The notes: generated from the letters alone by a model not told the origin. A stretch of 64,000 nt of DNA from Mesorhizobium xinjiangense (GCF_009749525.1 NZ_WOAC01000019.1:1-64000); one strand, 5' to 3'. Shown: positions 1 to 9,151, counted from the stretch's first letter. Numbers and translations: made by a program.

Positions 1-37
1 CCAAGGCACCTTTGCTCTCCTCGCAAAGGCCAAGAAG

Positions 38-80
38 TGTTACCCATGTCTCCGGAATGAACTGTCACCCTTCTCTCGGG
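38..80. mobile_element. Possible degenerate insertion-sequence end
   Basis: Two imperfect direct repeats, TGTTACCCATGTCTCCGG at 38-55 and TGTCACCCTTCTCTCGGG at 63-80, lie 25 bases apart. This phrase (tgt-ac-c-atgtctccgg) resembles the multiple transposase-binding repeats at the ends of IS21/IS481-type elements. No transposase is present in the window, so at best this is the outer edge of an element lying to the left, or a remnant. The match is from memory of the family pattern only. Confidence 0.3.
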
Positions 81-200
81 AAGGACAGTGTTGTCTATTG
101 GTATGCTAATTTGCAATCCTGGGTGAGACGCTCTTTCAGGAGCGGCCATCCTTGCCGGTGGCTCGTCGCAGCTGCCGCAAACGCGATCACCTAGCGCACG

Positions 201-230
201 TTCGCTTCAAACGGAAAGGTTTGAAGCGAA
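201..230. repeat. Perfect hairpin upstream of the channel gene
   Basis: TTCGCTTCAAAC at 201-212 is the exact reverse complement of GTTTGAAGCGAA at 219-230, giving a 12-bp stem with a 6-base loop. It sits just before a second hairpin repeat at 257-304. It could be part of the same mosaic intergenic repeat. There is no run of T after it, so it is not a classical terminator. Confidence 0.7.
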
Positions 231-235
231 GATAT

Positions 236-304
236 GCGCGCCAGGTCAATATGCTGGAGCATGTGCCTTTCGCTCAAACGATTCCGTTTGAGCGGGACAT
301 GCTC
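236..304 (+). repeat. Interspersed hairpin repeat, copy A
   Basis: This block of about 70 bp recurs at 29393-29462 in the same orientation. Its core is a two-step hairpin: outer arms GAGCATGT (257-264) and ACATGCTC (297-304), inner arms CGCTCAAACG (271-280) and CGTTTGAGCG (285-294), loop ATTC. The inner hairpin alone recurs at 18024-18047. It resembles the mosaic intergenic palindromes of Rhizobiales. The copy runs almost into the downstream gene, whose true start is therefore placed after it. Confidence 0.75.
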
Positions 305-316
305 AAGAGAGTGAGA

Positions 317-1480
317 ATGCGGCACTTTCATTCTGTAGCTTTCGTCTTTCCGGCTCCGGCAGCGTTGCGGCGATTGGGCGCGCCCTGCGCGGCGCTGATG
401 CCCGGCGCGGCAGCGCTGGCCCTGATGATCTTGCTGCTCGTGCCGCAGGCCGCGATCGCGCAATCCGAAACCGAGCCGGCGCCCGGCGCCGTCAATGTCG
501 GCGTCTATGTCAGTCCGCCCTTCGTCGTTGCGCAGAACGGCACGTATGACGGTATGGCGATCGAGTTGTGGGAGGCTATTGCAGGCAAGCTGAACCTGGC
601 CACGCGCTACGTCGCCTATCCAACCATCCGCGATCTCGTCAACGCCACCCGCGACGGGGAAATCGATGCCGCCGTCACCAATCTGACGATCACGCGCAAC
701 CGGGCCGAGCGGATCGCCTTCACGCAGCCCTGGTACGATGCCGGGCTGCGGATCATGGTGCCGCAGGAGGGGACGGGCGGGTTCTGGAGCGTGGTCTCCG
801 GGCTTGGCAATGCGGGCCATCTGCGGGCCTATGCGTGGCTGTTGCTCGTCATCGTGGCCGGAACGATCGGGCTGACCCTGTTCGACCGGAAGTTCGATCC
901 GGCTTTTCCCAAGCGCTGGCGCGATGGCGTTGCCGAGAGCTTCTACCATGTCGTCTCGGTGGCGACCGCCGGCCGCGCCGCGCGCAAGAACCTGTTCGGC
1001 TGGCTTGGCCGCTTCTGGCAGGCCGCCTGGCTGGTCGTCGGGGTCGGCGTGGTCGCCTACATCACCTCATCGGTGACGAGCGTCATGACGACGGTATCGC
1101 TGGAAAGCGGCATCCACTCGCTTGCGGATCTGCCGGGCAAGACCGTCGGCGTGTTCACCGGGAGCGTTGCCGAGGACTATGTTACGGAGCTCGGCATCGC
1201 ATCGCGGTCCTATTCGGATATCGATGCGGCGGCCGCGGCGATGAATGCGGGGACCGTCGAGGCGATCGTCGGCGATGCGCCCATCCTGGAACATTTCGCC
1301 CATGAGAACGTCGGGGACGATGTCGCCGTGGTGGGCAACATCTTCCATCCGGACAAGTATGGCTTCGCCTTCTTGCACGACAGCGACCTGACGCATCCCG
1401 TCACCTTGCGGCTATTGGAATTCATCGAAGACGGGACTGTCGAAAGATTGCGCAGCCGGTATTTCGGAAGCACTCCATGA
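317..1480 (+). CDS. Glutamate-receptor-like channel/substrate-binding protein
   Basis: A 387-residue inner-membrane protein with the architecture of prokaryotic ionotropic glutamate receptors (GluR0 type): signal peptide (about residues 1-45), first half of a periplasmic solute-binding domain, a membrane segment, a pore-loop-like stretch, a second membrane segment ending in AYITSSVTS, then the second half of the binding domain (from SLADLPGKTVGV). In GluR0 the pore loop carries TVGYGD; here the matching place reads SVATAGRAARKN, so the K+ filter is absent. ATG at 317 was chosen because upstream in-frame ATGs fall inside the hairpin repeat; ATG at 299 is also possible. Ligand unknown. It could act as a sensor rather than a channel. 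Confidence 0.75.
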   Translation: MRHFHSVAFVFPAPAALRRLGAPCAALMPGAAALALMILLLVPQAAIAQSETEPAPGAVNVGVYVSPPFVVAQNGTYDGMAIELWEAIAGKLNLATRYVAYPTIRDLVNATRDGEIDAAVTNLTITRNRAERIAFTQPWYDAGLRIMVPQEGTGGFWSVVSGLGNAGHLRAYAWLLLVIVAGTIGLTLFDRKFDPAFPKRWRDGVAESFYHVVSVATAGRAARKNLFGWLGRFWQAAWLVVGVGVVAYITSSVTSVMTTVSLESGIHSLADLPGKTVGVFTGSVAEDYVTELGIASRSYSDIDAAAAAMNAGTVEAIVGDAPILEHFAHENVGDDVAVVGNIFHPDKYGFAFLHDSDLTHPVTLRLLEFIEDGTVERLRSRYFGSTP

Positions 1481-1575
1481 CCGGAAGAGACGGGAACCAG
1501 GCTCGAGCGAATGGCGGTTGCCGCCTGCGTGCCGTCGTCCCGGCCGGGTTTTCAGGGCAGAGGCAGAGAGAGACA

Positions 1576-2589
1576 ATGATGATGGACGCAAAACTGACGG
1601 GCCTCAAGACACTGGCGATCCCCTTTATTCTCGCGGCGGCCTCCTGGCCCGTTCACGCCAACGACACCAGCGCCGTGCTGGGCGCCGGCGGGCTCGAGCT
1701 CACCACGTCGGAGGATATCGTGATGGCCAGCGAGGACCTCTATGTGTCGCCGAGCGAGGTCCGCGTGCGATACAGCTTTCGCAACGAGGCCGATCACGAC
1801 ATCACGACGAGGGTCGCCTTTCCGCTGCCCGACGTCGATCAGAGCGCATATGCAATCGTGTTTCTGCCGGCGCCCGATCAGGAAAACTTCGTCGATTTCC
1901 ATGTCGCGGTCGATGGAGAGCGGGTTCGGCCGCAGCTGGAGCAAAAGGCGATCGCCGATGACGGCAGCGACGTCACTGCCGAGCTCCAGAAGGCCGGCCT
2001 GCCGGTCAATTCGCACCTGCCCGATTGGGACGAAAAGGCCCGCGCCCTGCCGGACAATGTCTGGCAACATCTCGTCAAGGAAGGGCTTTTCGACGTCGAA
2101 GCGGACGATCCCAACGACCGTTCGGCCGATTTCAGCCCCAGCTGGAGCCTCAGCGCAGCCTTCCATTGGGAGCAGACCTTCCCCGCCGGCAAGACCATCA
2201 CCGTCGATCACCGCTACAAGCCGATCGTCGGCGGCGTGTCGAGTTTCGAGGACGAGCAGCAGTTCGATGACTACGAGGCCTACTGCCTGGACGATCAAGG
2301 CAAGGGCGGTGTCCGCCGGCTCCTCAAGCAGGCCCGGGCGGCGGCGCACAAGGATCCCGACCTGGCCCCGGGTCTTGCGCCCATCGAGGTGAGCTACGTT
2401 CTCACCACCGGCGCCAACTGGAAGGGGCCGATCGAGAAGTTCCACCTGACGATCGACAAGGAGAAGCCGCACGCCGTCCTGTCCCTGTGCATGCACGGGC
2501 TCAAGAAGACGGGGCCGACGACCTTCGAACTGAAGCAGGAGGATTTTACGCCGAAGGACGATATCCGTTTCGTCGTCTTTGAGGGGTAG
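1576..2589 (+). CDS. DUF4424 family secreted protein
   Basis: A 337-residue exported protein. The start at 1576 gives a signal peptide (hydrophobic LKTLAIPFILAAASW, cleavage near PVHA-ND) and has GAGAGAGA just upstream; an in-frame ATG at 1477 would add a 33-residue non-signal leader and is rejected. The mature part, with LYVSPSEVRVRYSF and RVAFPLPDV near the N-terminus and beta-rich repeats, matches my memory of the DUF4424 family, whose function is unknown. It follows the receptor-like gene on the same strand by about 95 bases, so the two may be co-transcribed; a functional link is only inference. Confidence 0.7.
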   Translation: MMMDAKLTGLKTLAIPFILAAASWPVHANDTSAVLGAGGLELTTSEDIVMASEDLYVSPSEVRVRYSFRNEADHDITTRVAFPLPDVDQSAYAIVFLPAPDQENFVDFHVAVDGERVRPQLEQKAIADDGSDVTAELQKAGLPVNSHLPDWDEKARALPDNVWQHLVKEGLFDVEADDPNDRSADFSPSWSLSAAFHWEQTFPAGKTITVDHRYKPIVGGVSSFEDEQQFDDYEAYCLDDQGKGGVRRLLKQARAAAHKDPDLAPGLAPIEVSYVLTTGANWKGPIEKFHLTIDKEKPHAVLSLCMHGLKKTGPTTFELKQEDFTPKDDIRFVVFEG

Positions 2590-2622
2590 CAGCGACGGCG
2601 CAGGCTCGGTTGCCCCGTCCGC

Positions 2623-2925
2623 CTACCAGCGTGTCTTTTCGCCGGGCGCGGCGGGCTCGATGGCGAGGGCATGAAGCCCGGCCTCGAGTTCCGGCGCAAG
2701 CAGCGCATTGACGGCGCGGTGACGCTCCACCCGGCTCATGGCACTGAATTCCGACGCCACGATGCGCACGCGAAAATGCGTCTCGCCGGTGCCGTCGAAG
2801 ACCTCTTCATGGCCTGCGGCGACGTGATGGTGGCCGGCATGCAGATGGCTTTCGTTGATGACCTCGAGCCTTTCGGGCGCAAAGCGCGCCTTCAGCTTGG
2901 CCTCGATCTCGGAATGGATGGACAT
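2623..2925 (-). CDS. BolA family protein
   Basis: A 100-residue protein beginning MSIHSEIEAKLKARF. BolA-type features are visible: E-x-I-x-x-K-L near the N-terminus, the NESHLHAGH segment (conserved E/H-x-x-H of BolA) and the FRVRIVASEF strand followed by VERHRAVNALL. BolA proteins bind monothiol glutaredoxins and Fe-S clusters and influence iron handling and envelope stress. The start at 2925 gives the usual family length; the longer reading to 3048 adds a non-homologous leader. It is divergent from the J-domain gene starting at 3048, a pairing common in Rhizobiales. Confidence 0.85.
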   Translation of the reverse strand: MSIHSEIEAKLKARFAPERLEVINESHLHAGHHHVAAGHEEVFDGTGETHFRVRIVASEFSAMSRVERHRAVNALLAPELEAGLHALAIEPAAPGEKTRW

Positions 2926-3047
2926 TGGCGCTTGCTCCCACCATATAAGGACTTCTTCGCCCGCAGCGTTCAAATCAGGGGTTAGGGCGAACCTTCCCGA
3001 AATGTCAATTCTTGTTTCCCAGTGCGAAGCATCCATAATCGTCGTCA

Positions 3048-3668
3048 ATGAAACTCGACTCGAAAATATTCGACAGGATCCGCATCCGCGGCGAAAAGGA
3101 TGCAGAGGTGAAGTCGCACGCGCCGCGCTGCCAGTGGGACGGGTGTTCCGAACCCGGCCTGCACAAGGCGCCGGTGGGGCGGATGAAGGAGGGCGAGTAT
3201 TTCCGCTTCTGCCTAGATCACGTTCGCCAGTACAACAAGGGCTACAACTATTTCTCCGGTCTCGCCGACGGAGATGTCGCGCGTTTCCAGAAGGAGGCGA
3301 TGACCGGCCATCGTCCCACCTGGGCGATGGGCGTCAACGGCAAGGCGCGCACGAGCCCCGACATTGCCCACAAGCGCTCGGGCCGGGCCGGCTATTACAG
3401 CCGGGTGCGCGATCCCTTCAACCTTTTCGGCGAAACGGACCATGAGGCGCCAAAGCGCCCCGCCCGCCGGCCCAAGGCGCTTGAGGCCAAGGCGCTGGAA
3501 ACGCTTGGCCTGGATGCGAATGCGACTGGCGCCGACATAAAGGGACGCTATAAGGAACTGGTAAAACGCCACCATCCCGATGCGAATGGCGGCGACCGGG
3601 GTTCGGAAGACCGGTTTCGCGATGTGATCCAGGCCTACCGTGTGCTCAAACAATCCGGTTTCTGTTGA
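3048..3668 (+). CDS. J-domain (DnaJ-like) protein
   Basis: A 206-residue protein with a C-terminal J domain (about residues 145-203, starting ALETLGLDANATGADIKG) that contains the HPD tripeptide in KRHHPDANGGD, the motif that stimulates DnaK ATPase. It is not a full DnaJ: there is no G/F region or zinc finger. The N-terminal 140 residues hold cysteines at CQWDGC and FCLDHV that could form a small zinc site. It is probably a co-chaperone with an unknown client. The next gene is cobS, 82 bases downstream, an arrangement I recall from other Rhizobiales. Confidence 0.85.
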   Translation: MKLDSKIFDRIRIRGEKDAEVKSHAPRCQWDGCSEPGLHKAPVGRMKEGEYFRFCLDHVRQYNKGYNYFSGLADGDVARFQKEAMTGHRPTWAMGVNGKARTSPDIAHKRSGRAGYYSRVRDPFNLFGETDHEAPKRPARRPKALEAKALETLGLDANATGADIKGRYKELVKRHHPDANGGDRGSEDRFRDVIQAYRVLKQSGFC

Positions 3669-3750
3669 GCGCGTCCTCTGATAAGGACACCCCCCGAAAC
3701 TCGAAAACGAAAACGGCGACGGCCGAAAACGGGTTCGGCGCGCTGGAGGC

Positions 3751-4740
3751 ATGATGAACAAGATCGATCGCGAAATCGCAAATCTTCCCGATACGACGGC
3801 CTCGGTGAAGGAGATATTCGGCTTTGAATCGGACATGGTCGTGCCGGCCTACACGGTGGCCGACGCGCATGTGCCGGACGTCGACCCCGACTATCTGTTC
3901 GACAAGGAGACGACGCTCGCCATCCTGGCCGGCTTCGCCTACAACCGCCGCGTCATGATCTCGGGCTATCACGGCACCGGCAAGTCGACCCATATCGAGC
4001 AGGTCGCGGCACGCCTCAACTGGCCCTGCGTGCGTGTCAATCTGGACAGCCATGTCAGCCGTATCGACCTCGTCGGCAAGGACGCCATCGTGGTCAAGGA
4101 AGGCAAGCAGATCACCGAATTCCGCGACGGCATTCTGCCCTGGGCCTATCAGCATAATGTGGCGCTGGTCTTCGACGAGTACGACGCCGGCCGTCCGGAC
4201 GTCATGTTCGTCATCCAGCGGGTGCTGGAATCGTCGGGCCGGCTGACGCTGCTCGACCAGAGCCGGGTCATTCGCCCGCACCCCGCCTTTCGTCTGTTCG
4301 CCACGGCCAACACGGTGGGCCTTGGCGACACGACCGGGCTCTATCACGGCACCCAGCAGATCAACCAGGCGCAGATGGACCGCTGGTCGATCGTCACCAC
4401 GCTCAACTATCTGCCGCACGACAACGAGGTGGAGATCGTGCTGGCCAAGGCCAAGCACTATCGCAACGAGGAAGGCCGCGACATCGTCAACAAGATGGTG
4501 CGGGTGGCCGACATGACGCGTTCGGCCTTCATGAACGGCGATCTCGCCACGGTGATGAGCCCGCGCACCGTCATCACCTGGGCCGAAAATGCCGAGATAT
4601 TCGGCGATGTCGGCCATGCCTTCCGGCTTACCTTCCTCAATAAATGCGACGAACTGGAGCGTACGGTGGTGGCAGAGTTCTATCAGCGTGCATTTGGCGA
4701 GGAACTCAGGGAATCGGCGGCCAACGTGGTGCTGGCCTGA
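3751..4740 (+). CDS. cobS: Cobaltochelatase subunit CobS
   Basis: A 329-residue AAA+ ATPase subunit of the aerobic cobaltochelatase (CobN-CobS-CobT), which inserts Co2+ into hydrogenobyrinic acid a,c-diamide in cobalamin synthesis. Walker [10 protein letters not shown] is at residues 72-80, and the Walker B-like VALVFDEYD at about 135-145. Length matches CobS of Pseudomonas denitrificans and rhizobia. CTGGAGGC precedes the ATG. cobT follows after one intervening GFA-family gene; cobN is not in the window. No cobalamin riboswitch was seen upstream. Confidence 0.95.
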   Translation: MMNKIDREIANLPDTTASVKEIFGFESDMVVPAYTVADAHVPDVDPDYLFDKETTLAILAGFAYNRRVMISGYHGTGKSTHIEQVAARLNWPCVRVNLDSHVSRIDLVGKDAIVVKEGKQITEFRDGILPWAYQHNVALVFDEYDAGRPDVMFVIQRVLESSGRLTLLDQSRVIRPHPAFRLFATANTVGLGDTTGLYHGTQQINQAQMDRWSIVTTLNYLPHDNEVEIVLAKAKHYRNEEGRDIVNKMVRVADMTRSAFMNGDLATVMSPRTVITWAENAEIFGDVGHAFRLTFLNKCDELERTVVAEFYQRAFGEELRESAANVVLA

Positions 4741-4757
4741 TAAAAGAGGTGTCGACC

Positions 4758-5105
4758 ATGCGCTATGAAGGGAGTTGCCACTGCGGACGTGTCCGGTTCG
4801 ACGTCGAGGTCGATCTGTCGAGCCCGATCACCTGCAACTGCTCTTATTGCGCGCAGCGCGGCAGCATTCTCGCATTCACGCCGCGCGGCAACTTCAACTT
4901 GCAGTCGGGCGAGGCGGAGTTGACGTCCTACCGATTCAATACGAACAAGATCGAGCATCTGTTTTGCCGCAACTGCGGCATGGAGGCGTTCGCCTATGGC
5001 GCGATGCCCGACGGAACCGAAATGGCGGCGATCAATCTGAGATGCGTCGACGGCATCGACCTGGACGCCTTGCAGCCGACAATGTTCGACGGGCGCTCGC
5101 GGTAG
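4758..5105 (+). CDS. GFA family (CENP-V/GFA domain) protein
   Basis: A 115-residue protein beginning MRYEGSCHCGRVRF. It has the GFA zinc-site pattern: CHCG near residue 8, CNCSYC near 29-34, and FCRNCGM near 65-71. Family members include glutathione-dependent formaldehyde-activating enzyme, but most are uncharacterised small Zn proteins. ATG at 4758 is preceded by AAAGAGGTG and yields the canonical N-terminus. It sits 17 bases after cobS and 3 bases before cobT, so it is co-transcribed and perhaps translationally coupled within the cobaltochelatase genes. Whether it contributes to cobalt or cobalamin handling is unknown. Confidence 0.85.
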   Translation: MRYEGSCHCGRVRFDVEVDLSSPITCNCSYCAQRGSILAFTPRGNFNLQSGEAELTSYRFNTNKIEHLFCRNCGMEAFAYGAMPDGTEMAAINLRCVDGIDLDALQPTMFDGRSR

Positions 5106-5108
5106 GAT

Positions 5109-7001
5109 ATGGCGGGACCCGGCGACAATATTCGCGGCAGCAAGCCGAACAAGGCCAGCGACAATGAAAGCTTCAAGCGGGCGCTGACGGCCTGCACGCG
5201 CGCCATTTCCGGCGATCACGAGCTGGAGGTCGCGTTCTCCAAGGACAAGCCGGCGCTTGCCGGCAGCCATGCCCGACTGCCGGATCTGCCCCGCCGGCCG
5301 AGCGAGACCGATGTCGGGGTGACGCGCGGGCTGGCCGATTCCATGGCGCTGCGCCGCGCCTGCCACGACAACGCCGTCCACAGCCGCCTGGCACCGGACG
5401 GCAAGCAGGCGCGGGCCATATTCGATGCGGTGGAACAGGCGCGCGTGGAGGCGATCGGCGCCAAGCGCATGAAGGGCGTCGGCGACAACATTTCCGTCAT
5501 GCTGGAAGACAAGTACGCCAAGGCCAATCTCGCCGGCGTCACCGAGCAGGCCGACGCGCCGGTCGAGGAAGCGGTGGCGATGATGGTGCGCGAGCGCCTG
5601 ACCGGGCGCCCGGTGCCCAAGAGCGCGCAGAGCGTGGTCGATCTGTGGCGCGGCTGGATCGAGGAGAAGGCCGGCAGAGACCTCGACGGGCTGGCCGGCA
5701 GCATCGACGATCAGAACGCCTTTGCCCGCGTCGTGCGCGACATGCTGGCTGCGATGGAAATGGCCGACGAGCTCGGCGAGGACGAGCAGTCGGATGAAAG
5801 CGAGGAGAACGACGACCAGCCTGAGGGCGAGGATCAGTCGGAGGACGAGGGCGAGGACGACGAAGGCTCCGACCGGTCCCAGGGCGAGGACCAGGATGCA
5901 ACGAGCGAGGAGCAGGAAAGCGGCGAGACCGACGCCGACGATGCCTCGGCCGACGACATCATGGAAGACGACGACGCCGACGCCGAGACGCCCGGCGAGA
6001 CGAAACGTCCCGATCTTCCCTACACGCAGTTGCCGCCGGATTTCGACTACAAGATCTACACCACCCGGTTCGACGAGACCGTGGGTGCGGAGGAATTGTG
6101 CGACGAAGAGGAACTGGAGCGTCTGCGCGCCTTCCTCGACAAGCAGCTTGCAAGCCTGCAGGGCGTGGTCGGACGGCTGGCCAACCGTCTGCAGCGGCGG
6201 CTGATGGCGCAGCAGAACCGCTCCTGGGATTTCGACCTCGAAGAGGGCTATCTCGACTCGGCGCGGCTTGTGCGCATCGTCATCGACCCGATGCAGCCGC
6301 TGTCGTTCAAGCAGGAGCGCGACACCAATTTCCGCGACACGGTCGTCACGCTGCTCATTGACAATTCGGGCTCCATGCGCGGCCGTCCGATCTCGGTTGC
6401 GGCGACCTGCGCCGACATTCTGGCGCGGACGCTGGAACGCTGCGGCGTTTCGGTGGAGATCCTCGGCTTCACGACGCGTGCATGGAAGGGCGGCCAGGCG
6501 CGCGAGACATGGCTGAAGGAAGGCAAGCCGGCCAATCCGGGGCGCCTCAACGATCTGCGCCACATCGTCTACAAGAGCGCCGACGCGCCCTGGCGGCGCG
6601 CCCGGCGCAATCTCGGCCTGATGATGCGCGAAGGGCTGTTGAAGGAGAACATCGACGGCGAAGCGCTGTTGTGGGCCCATCAGCGGCTGGTGCATCGGCG
6701 CGAGCAGCGCAAGATCCTGATGATGATCTCCGACGGCGCGCCGGTCGACGACTCAACCCTTTCGGTCAATCCCGGCAATTATCTCGAGCGCCATCTGCGC
6801 GCCGTCATCGATTTGGTCGAGACACGTTCGCCGGTGGAACTGCTGGCCATCGGCATCGGCCATGACGTGACGCGCTATTATCGCCGCGCGGTGACGATCG
6901 TCGACGCGGAGGAACTGGCCGGCGCGATGACCGAGCAGCTTGCCGCCCTGTTCGGCGAAGAGTCGACGCGTGAGCACCGGCGAACGCTGAGGACCGGGTG
7001 A
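5109..7001 (+). CDS. cobT: Cobaltochelatase subunit CobT
   Basis: A 630-residue partner of CobS in the ATP-dependent cobaltochelatase. A very acidic linker (about residues 215-300, rich in Glu/Asp/Gln/Ser) separates the N-terminal domain from a C-terminal von Willebrand factor A domain. The VWA domain shows a MIDAS motif DNSGSM at residues 418-423, the metal-binding DxSxS expected in CobT/ChlD-type subunits. Length and architecture agree with rhizobial CobT. It starts 3 bases after the GFA gene and overlaps the next gene by 4 bases (GTGA). Confidence 0.95.
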   Translation: MAGPGDNIRGSKPNKASDNESFKRALTACTRAISGDHELEVAFSKDKPALAGSHARLPDLPRRPSETDVGVTRGLADSMALRRACHDNAVHSRLAPDGKQARAIFDAVEQARVEAIGAKRMKGVGDNISVMLEDKYAKANLAGVTEQADAPVEEAVAMMVRERLTGRPVPKSAQSVVDLWRGWIEEKAGRDLDGLAGSIDDQNAFARVVRDMLAAMEMADELGEDEQSDESEENDDQPEGEDQSEDEGEDDEGSDRSQGEDQDATSEEQESGETDADDASADDIMEDDDADAETPGETKRPDLPYTQLPPDFDYKIYTTRFDETVGAEELCDEEELERLRAFLDKQLASLQGVVGRLANRLQRRLMAQQNRSWDFDLEEGYLDSARLVRIVIDPMQPLSFKQERDTNFRDTVVTLLIDNSGSMRGRPISVAATCADILARTLERCGVSVEILGFTTRAWKGGQARETWLKEGKPANPGRLNDLRHIVYKSADAPWRRARRNLGLMMREGLLKENIDGEALLWAHQRLVHRREQRKILMMISDGAPVDDSTLSVNPGNYLERHLRAVIDLVETRSPVELLAIGIGHDVTRYYRRAVTIVDAEELAGAMTEQLAALFGEESTREHRRTLRTG

Positions 7002-8059
7002 AAAGGGTCGTTTGCTTTTTCGGACCCCGTTCTGACCCAGGTCAAAAGGGGGTGTCCACTCCCATACTGCACATCGTCTTGGCCGCCCTCGCAATCGGCG
7101 TACTTGCATCGCCTGCATCGGCCGAAAATCCTCCGGAGGCGATGGAGATACGCAGCCGCCCGATCCGCGCTTTCCGTATCGGATCCGACGAGACGCGCTT
7201 CGGTCCGCTGCAGTTCGTCGGCGGGCTGGAAATGACCTCCTATGCCCGCGACTTCGGCTCGCTCTCCGGCTTCAGCTTCACCGAACCGGGAACGAGCTTC
7301 GCCGGCGTGTCGGACAACGGGTTCTGGTATTTCGGACGGGTCGTGCACGACGCGCAAGGACGACCCCTGGGATTGGCTGACTTCTCGATGCAGCCGATGC
7401 TCGACAAATCGGGCGACGTCATCGGCGAGAAATGGTTCACCGACGCCGAGGGCATCGCGGTCAGAGGCGACGTGGCGACGGTGAGTTTCGAGCGCGAGCA
7501 CAAACTGGCCGAATTCCGGTTGGCGCGCGAGGGCATGGGGGCGGAGCTACGCAGCCTGCCCTTTCTCATTCCGGCCGAAGAGCTCAGGCGCAACAAGGGC
7601 ATCGAGACGATCGCTATCGCGCCGGATGACGGGCCGCTTGCCGGGGCGCGAGTGGTGATTTCGGAGCGCAGCATCGACACGCAAGGCAATGTCTTCGCGA
7701 CCATCATCGAAGGGCCGCAGAAAGGCATCTTCAAGGTCGCGCGCAAAGACGCCTTCGACATCACCGACGGCGCCTTCCTGCCGGATGGAGACCTTCTTGT
7801 TCTCGAGCGCAGCTTCTCGGTGGCCAGCGGCGTGGCGATGCGCCTGCGCCGGCTGAAGGGCGAGAGCGTTCGACCCGGCATGCTTGCCGACGGGCCGGTC
7901 CTGCTGACCGCCGACATGAGCTACCAGATCGACAATATGGAAGGGCTCGACGTGTGGCGGCGCGCCGACGGCGCCACCATGGTGTCGATCGTTTCCGACG
8001 ACAACCACTCGATCCTGCAGCGCAATCTCTATCTGGAGTTCCGGCTGGACGGCGAGTGA
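6998..8059 (+). CDS. Secreted esterase-like phytase-family protein
   Basis: A 353-residue exported protein of the esterase-like-activity-of-phytase family (Pfam PF13449 type). Recognisable parts are the N-terminal [11 protein letters not shown], a GLSGFSF-like region, [19 protein letters not shown] and [11 protein letters not shown] at 6998 overlaps the cobT stop and gives a basic n-region before the hydrophobic stretch ending ASPASA, a plausible signal peptide. A GTG at 7052 is an alternative but would remove the basic residues. The substrate is unknown; the phytase link is by family only. Confidence 0.75.
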   Translation: MKRVVCFFGPRSDPGQKGVSTPILHIVLAALAIGVLASPASAENPPEAMEIRSRPIRAFRIGSDETRFGPLQFVGGLEMTSYARDFGSLSGFSFTEPGTSFAGVSDNGFWYFGRVVHDAQGRPLGLADFSMQPMLDKSGDVIGEKWFTDAEGIAVRGDVATVSFEREHKLAEFRLAREGMGAELRSLPFLIPAEELRRNKGIETIAIAPDDGPLAGARVVISERSIDTQGNVFATIIEGPQKGIFKVARKDAFDITDGAFLPDGDLLVLERSFSVASGVAMRLRRLKGESVRPGMLADGPVLLTADMSYQIDNMEGLDVWRRADGATMVSIVSDDNHSILQRNLYLEFRLDGE

Positions 8060-8063
8060 CCGG

Positions 8064-8681
8064 TCAGCTCTGCGGCGCAGGCTTGAGAACCGACAGAAGC
8101 GCGCCGTAGGGCGCCAGCATTGCGAGCCCGACCAGGATCTTTACGCAGAGGTCGCCGAGCGCCAGAGACACCCACAGCGGCGCCTCGCCGCCCAGGAAGG
8201 GCACGGCGAAGCCGAGCGAGCCGTCTTCCAGCCCGAATCCCGTGTCGAGGACGCTGAAGACGGACGCAAAGGCGAGCGAGAAGAACAGGACGGTGTCGAG
8301 CAGCGAGCCGACGATCGTCGAGATGAAGGGCGCGTGCCACCACGCATTGCCGCGCAGCCGGTCGAAGATGGTGACGTCCAGAAGCTGGGCGGCGATGAAG
8401 GCCGATCCGGAGGCGATGGCGATCCGCGGCGAGGCGAGCCAGACCGACAGGACGACGGCAATGGCAAAGCCGACAAAGACGACCTTGCGCGCCGCAGCCG
8501 GGCCGAAACGCCGGTTGGTCAGGTCGTTGACCAGAAAGGCGACCGGATAGGTGAAGGCGCCCCAGGTCAGGAGATCCTGCAGGCCAAGATGGCGGAAAGG
8601 AAACTGGACGAGATAATTGGAGGCGACGACGATGGCCGCCATGGCCGCGATGAACGGCAGAATATTCTGTGTACGGGACAT
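8064..8681 (-). CDS. Queuosine precursor transporter (YhhQ/VUT family)
   Basis: A 205-residue integral membrane protein with about six hydrophobic helices. YhhQ-type signatures are visible: FTYPVAFLVNDLTNRRFGPAAARKVV near residues 43-68, and SSFIAAQ- and FISTIVGSLLDTVLFF-like segments. The E. coli homologue YhhQ imports preQ0/preQ1 for queuosine tRNA modification. It converges with the phytase-like gene, 4 bases between stops, and lies downstream of rpmB on the same strand. No preQ1 riboswitch was recognised in its short leader. Confidence 0.85.
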   Translation of the reverse strand: MSRTQNILPFIAAMAAIVVASNYLVQFPFRHLGLQDLLTWGAFTYPVAFLVNDLTNRRFGPAAARKVVFVGFAIAVVLSVWLASPRIAIASGSAFIAAQLLDVTIFDRLRGNAWWHAPFISTIVGSLLDTVLFFSLAFASVFSVLDTGFGLEDGSLGFAVPFLGGEAPLWVSLALGDLCVKILVGLAMLAPYGALLSVLKPAPQS

Positions 8682-8753
8682 TTTTTTATCCTGGGTGATG
8701 GAACCAGTCGAGCGGGCCCGGAAGCCCGCCGCGCGACGAAATGGCCGGTCGAA

Positions 8754-9050
8754 TCAGGCTGCGGCGTCTTCCGCCAGCTTCTTGGCGATCTGCTTTTTCA
8801 GCAGGCGCGCACGCTGCGACAATTCCTTCGCATCAGCCTTGGTCAGGAAGGCATCGAGACCGCCGCGATGCTCCACCGAACGCAGAGCGCTGGCCGAGAC
8901 GCGCAGACGCACGTTCTGGCCAAGGGCTTCCGACATCAGCGTCACATTGACGAGATTGGGCAGGAAACGGCGACGCGACTTGTTGTTCGCGTGGCTTACA
9001 TTGTTGCCGTACAGAACGGCCTTGGATGTCAGTTCGCAAGCGCGGGACAT
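8754..9050 (-). CDS. rpmB: 50S ribosomal protein L28
   Basis: A 98-residue protein beginning [24 protein letters not shown], the hallmark N-terminus of bacterial L28, followed by [15 protein letters not shown]. The C-terminal extension rich in Lys/Ala/Leu is typical of alphaproteobacterial L28. The start is set by that conserved N-terminus rather than by a longer in-frame reading to 9164. A strong promoter is visible at 9152-9180. Confidence 0.97.
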   Translation of the reverse strand: MSRACELTSKAVLYGNNVSHANNKSRRRFLPNLVNVTLMSEALGQNVRLRVSASALRSVEHRGGLDAFLTKADAKELSQRARLLKKQIAKKLAEDAAA

Positions 9051-9151
9051 GATCGTTACCTTCGGTTTGACGCCGGGCCAATTGACAAAGCCACACCAGA
9101 TTGATGTGGCGCGCGCGCAATGACAGGCGGCCTTTCGGAAAAAGTCGGCGT

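Noticed and set aside
12-194. 60-codon open frame at the left edge
   Set aside because: No start-site support or family features; it spans the suspected IS-end repeats.
152-316. Upstream extension of the receptor-like gene
   Set aside because: The extra residues are translated from the hairpin repeats, and they would place the signal peptide far inside the protein.
3669-3750. Cobalamin riboswitch upstream of cobS
   Set aside because: The 82-base gap is too short and lacks the B12-box; the gap before the adenosyltransferase is also too short.
4683-6695. Long open frame (670 codons) on the minus strand opposite GFA/cobT
   Set aside because: It is a mirror of the GC-rich cobT coding frame, has no domain text, and would conflict with clear cobS, GFA and cobT genes.
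8712-8729. GCGGGC/GCCCGC hairpin after rpmB as a terminator
   Set aside because: The stem is good but no T-run follows on the minus strand, so an intrinsic terminator is not supported.
8682-8753. preQ1 riboswitch in front of the queuosine precursor transporter
   Set aside because: I searched the short leader for preQ1-I/II features and saw none.
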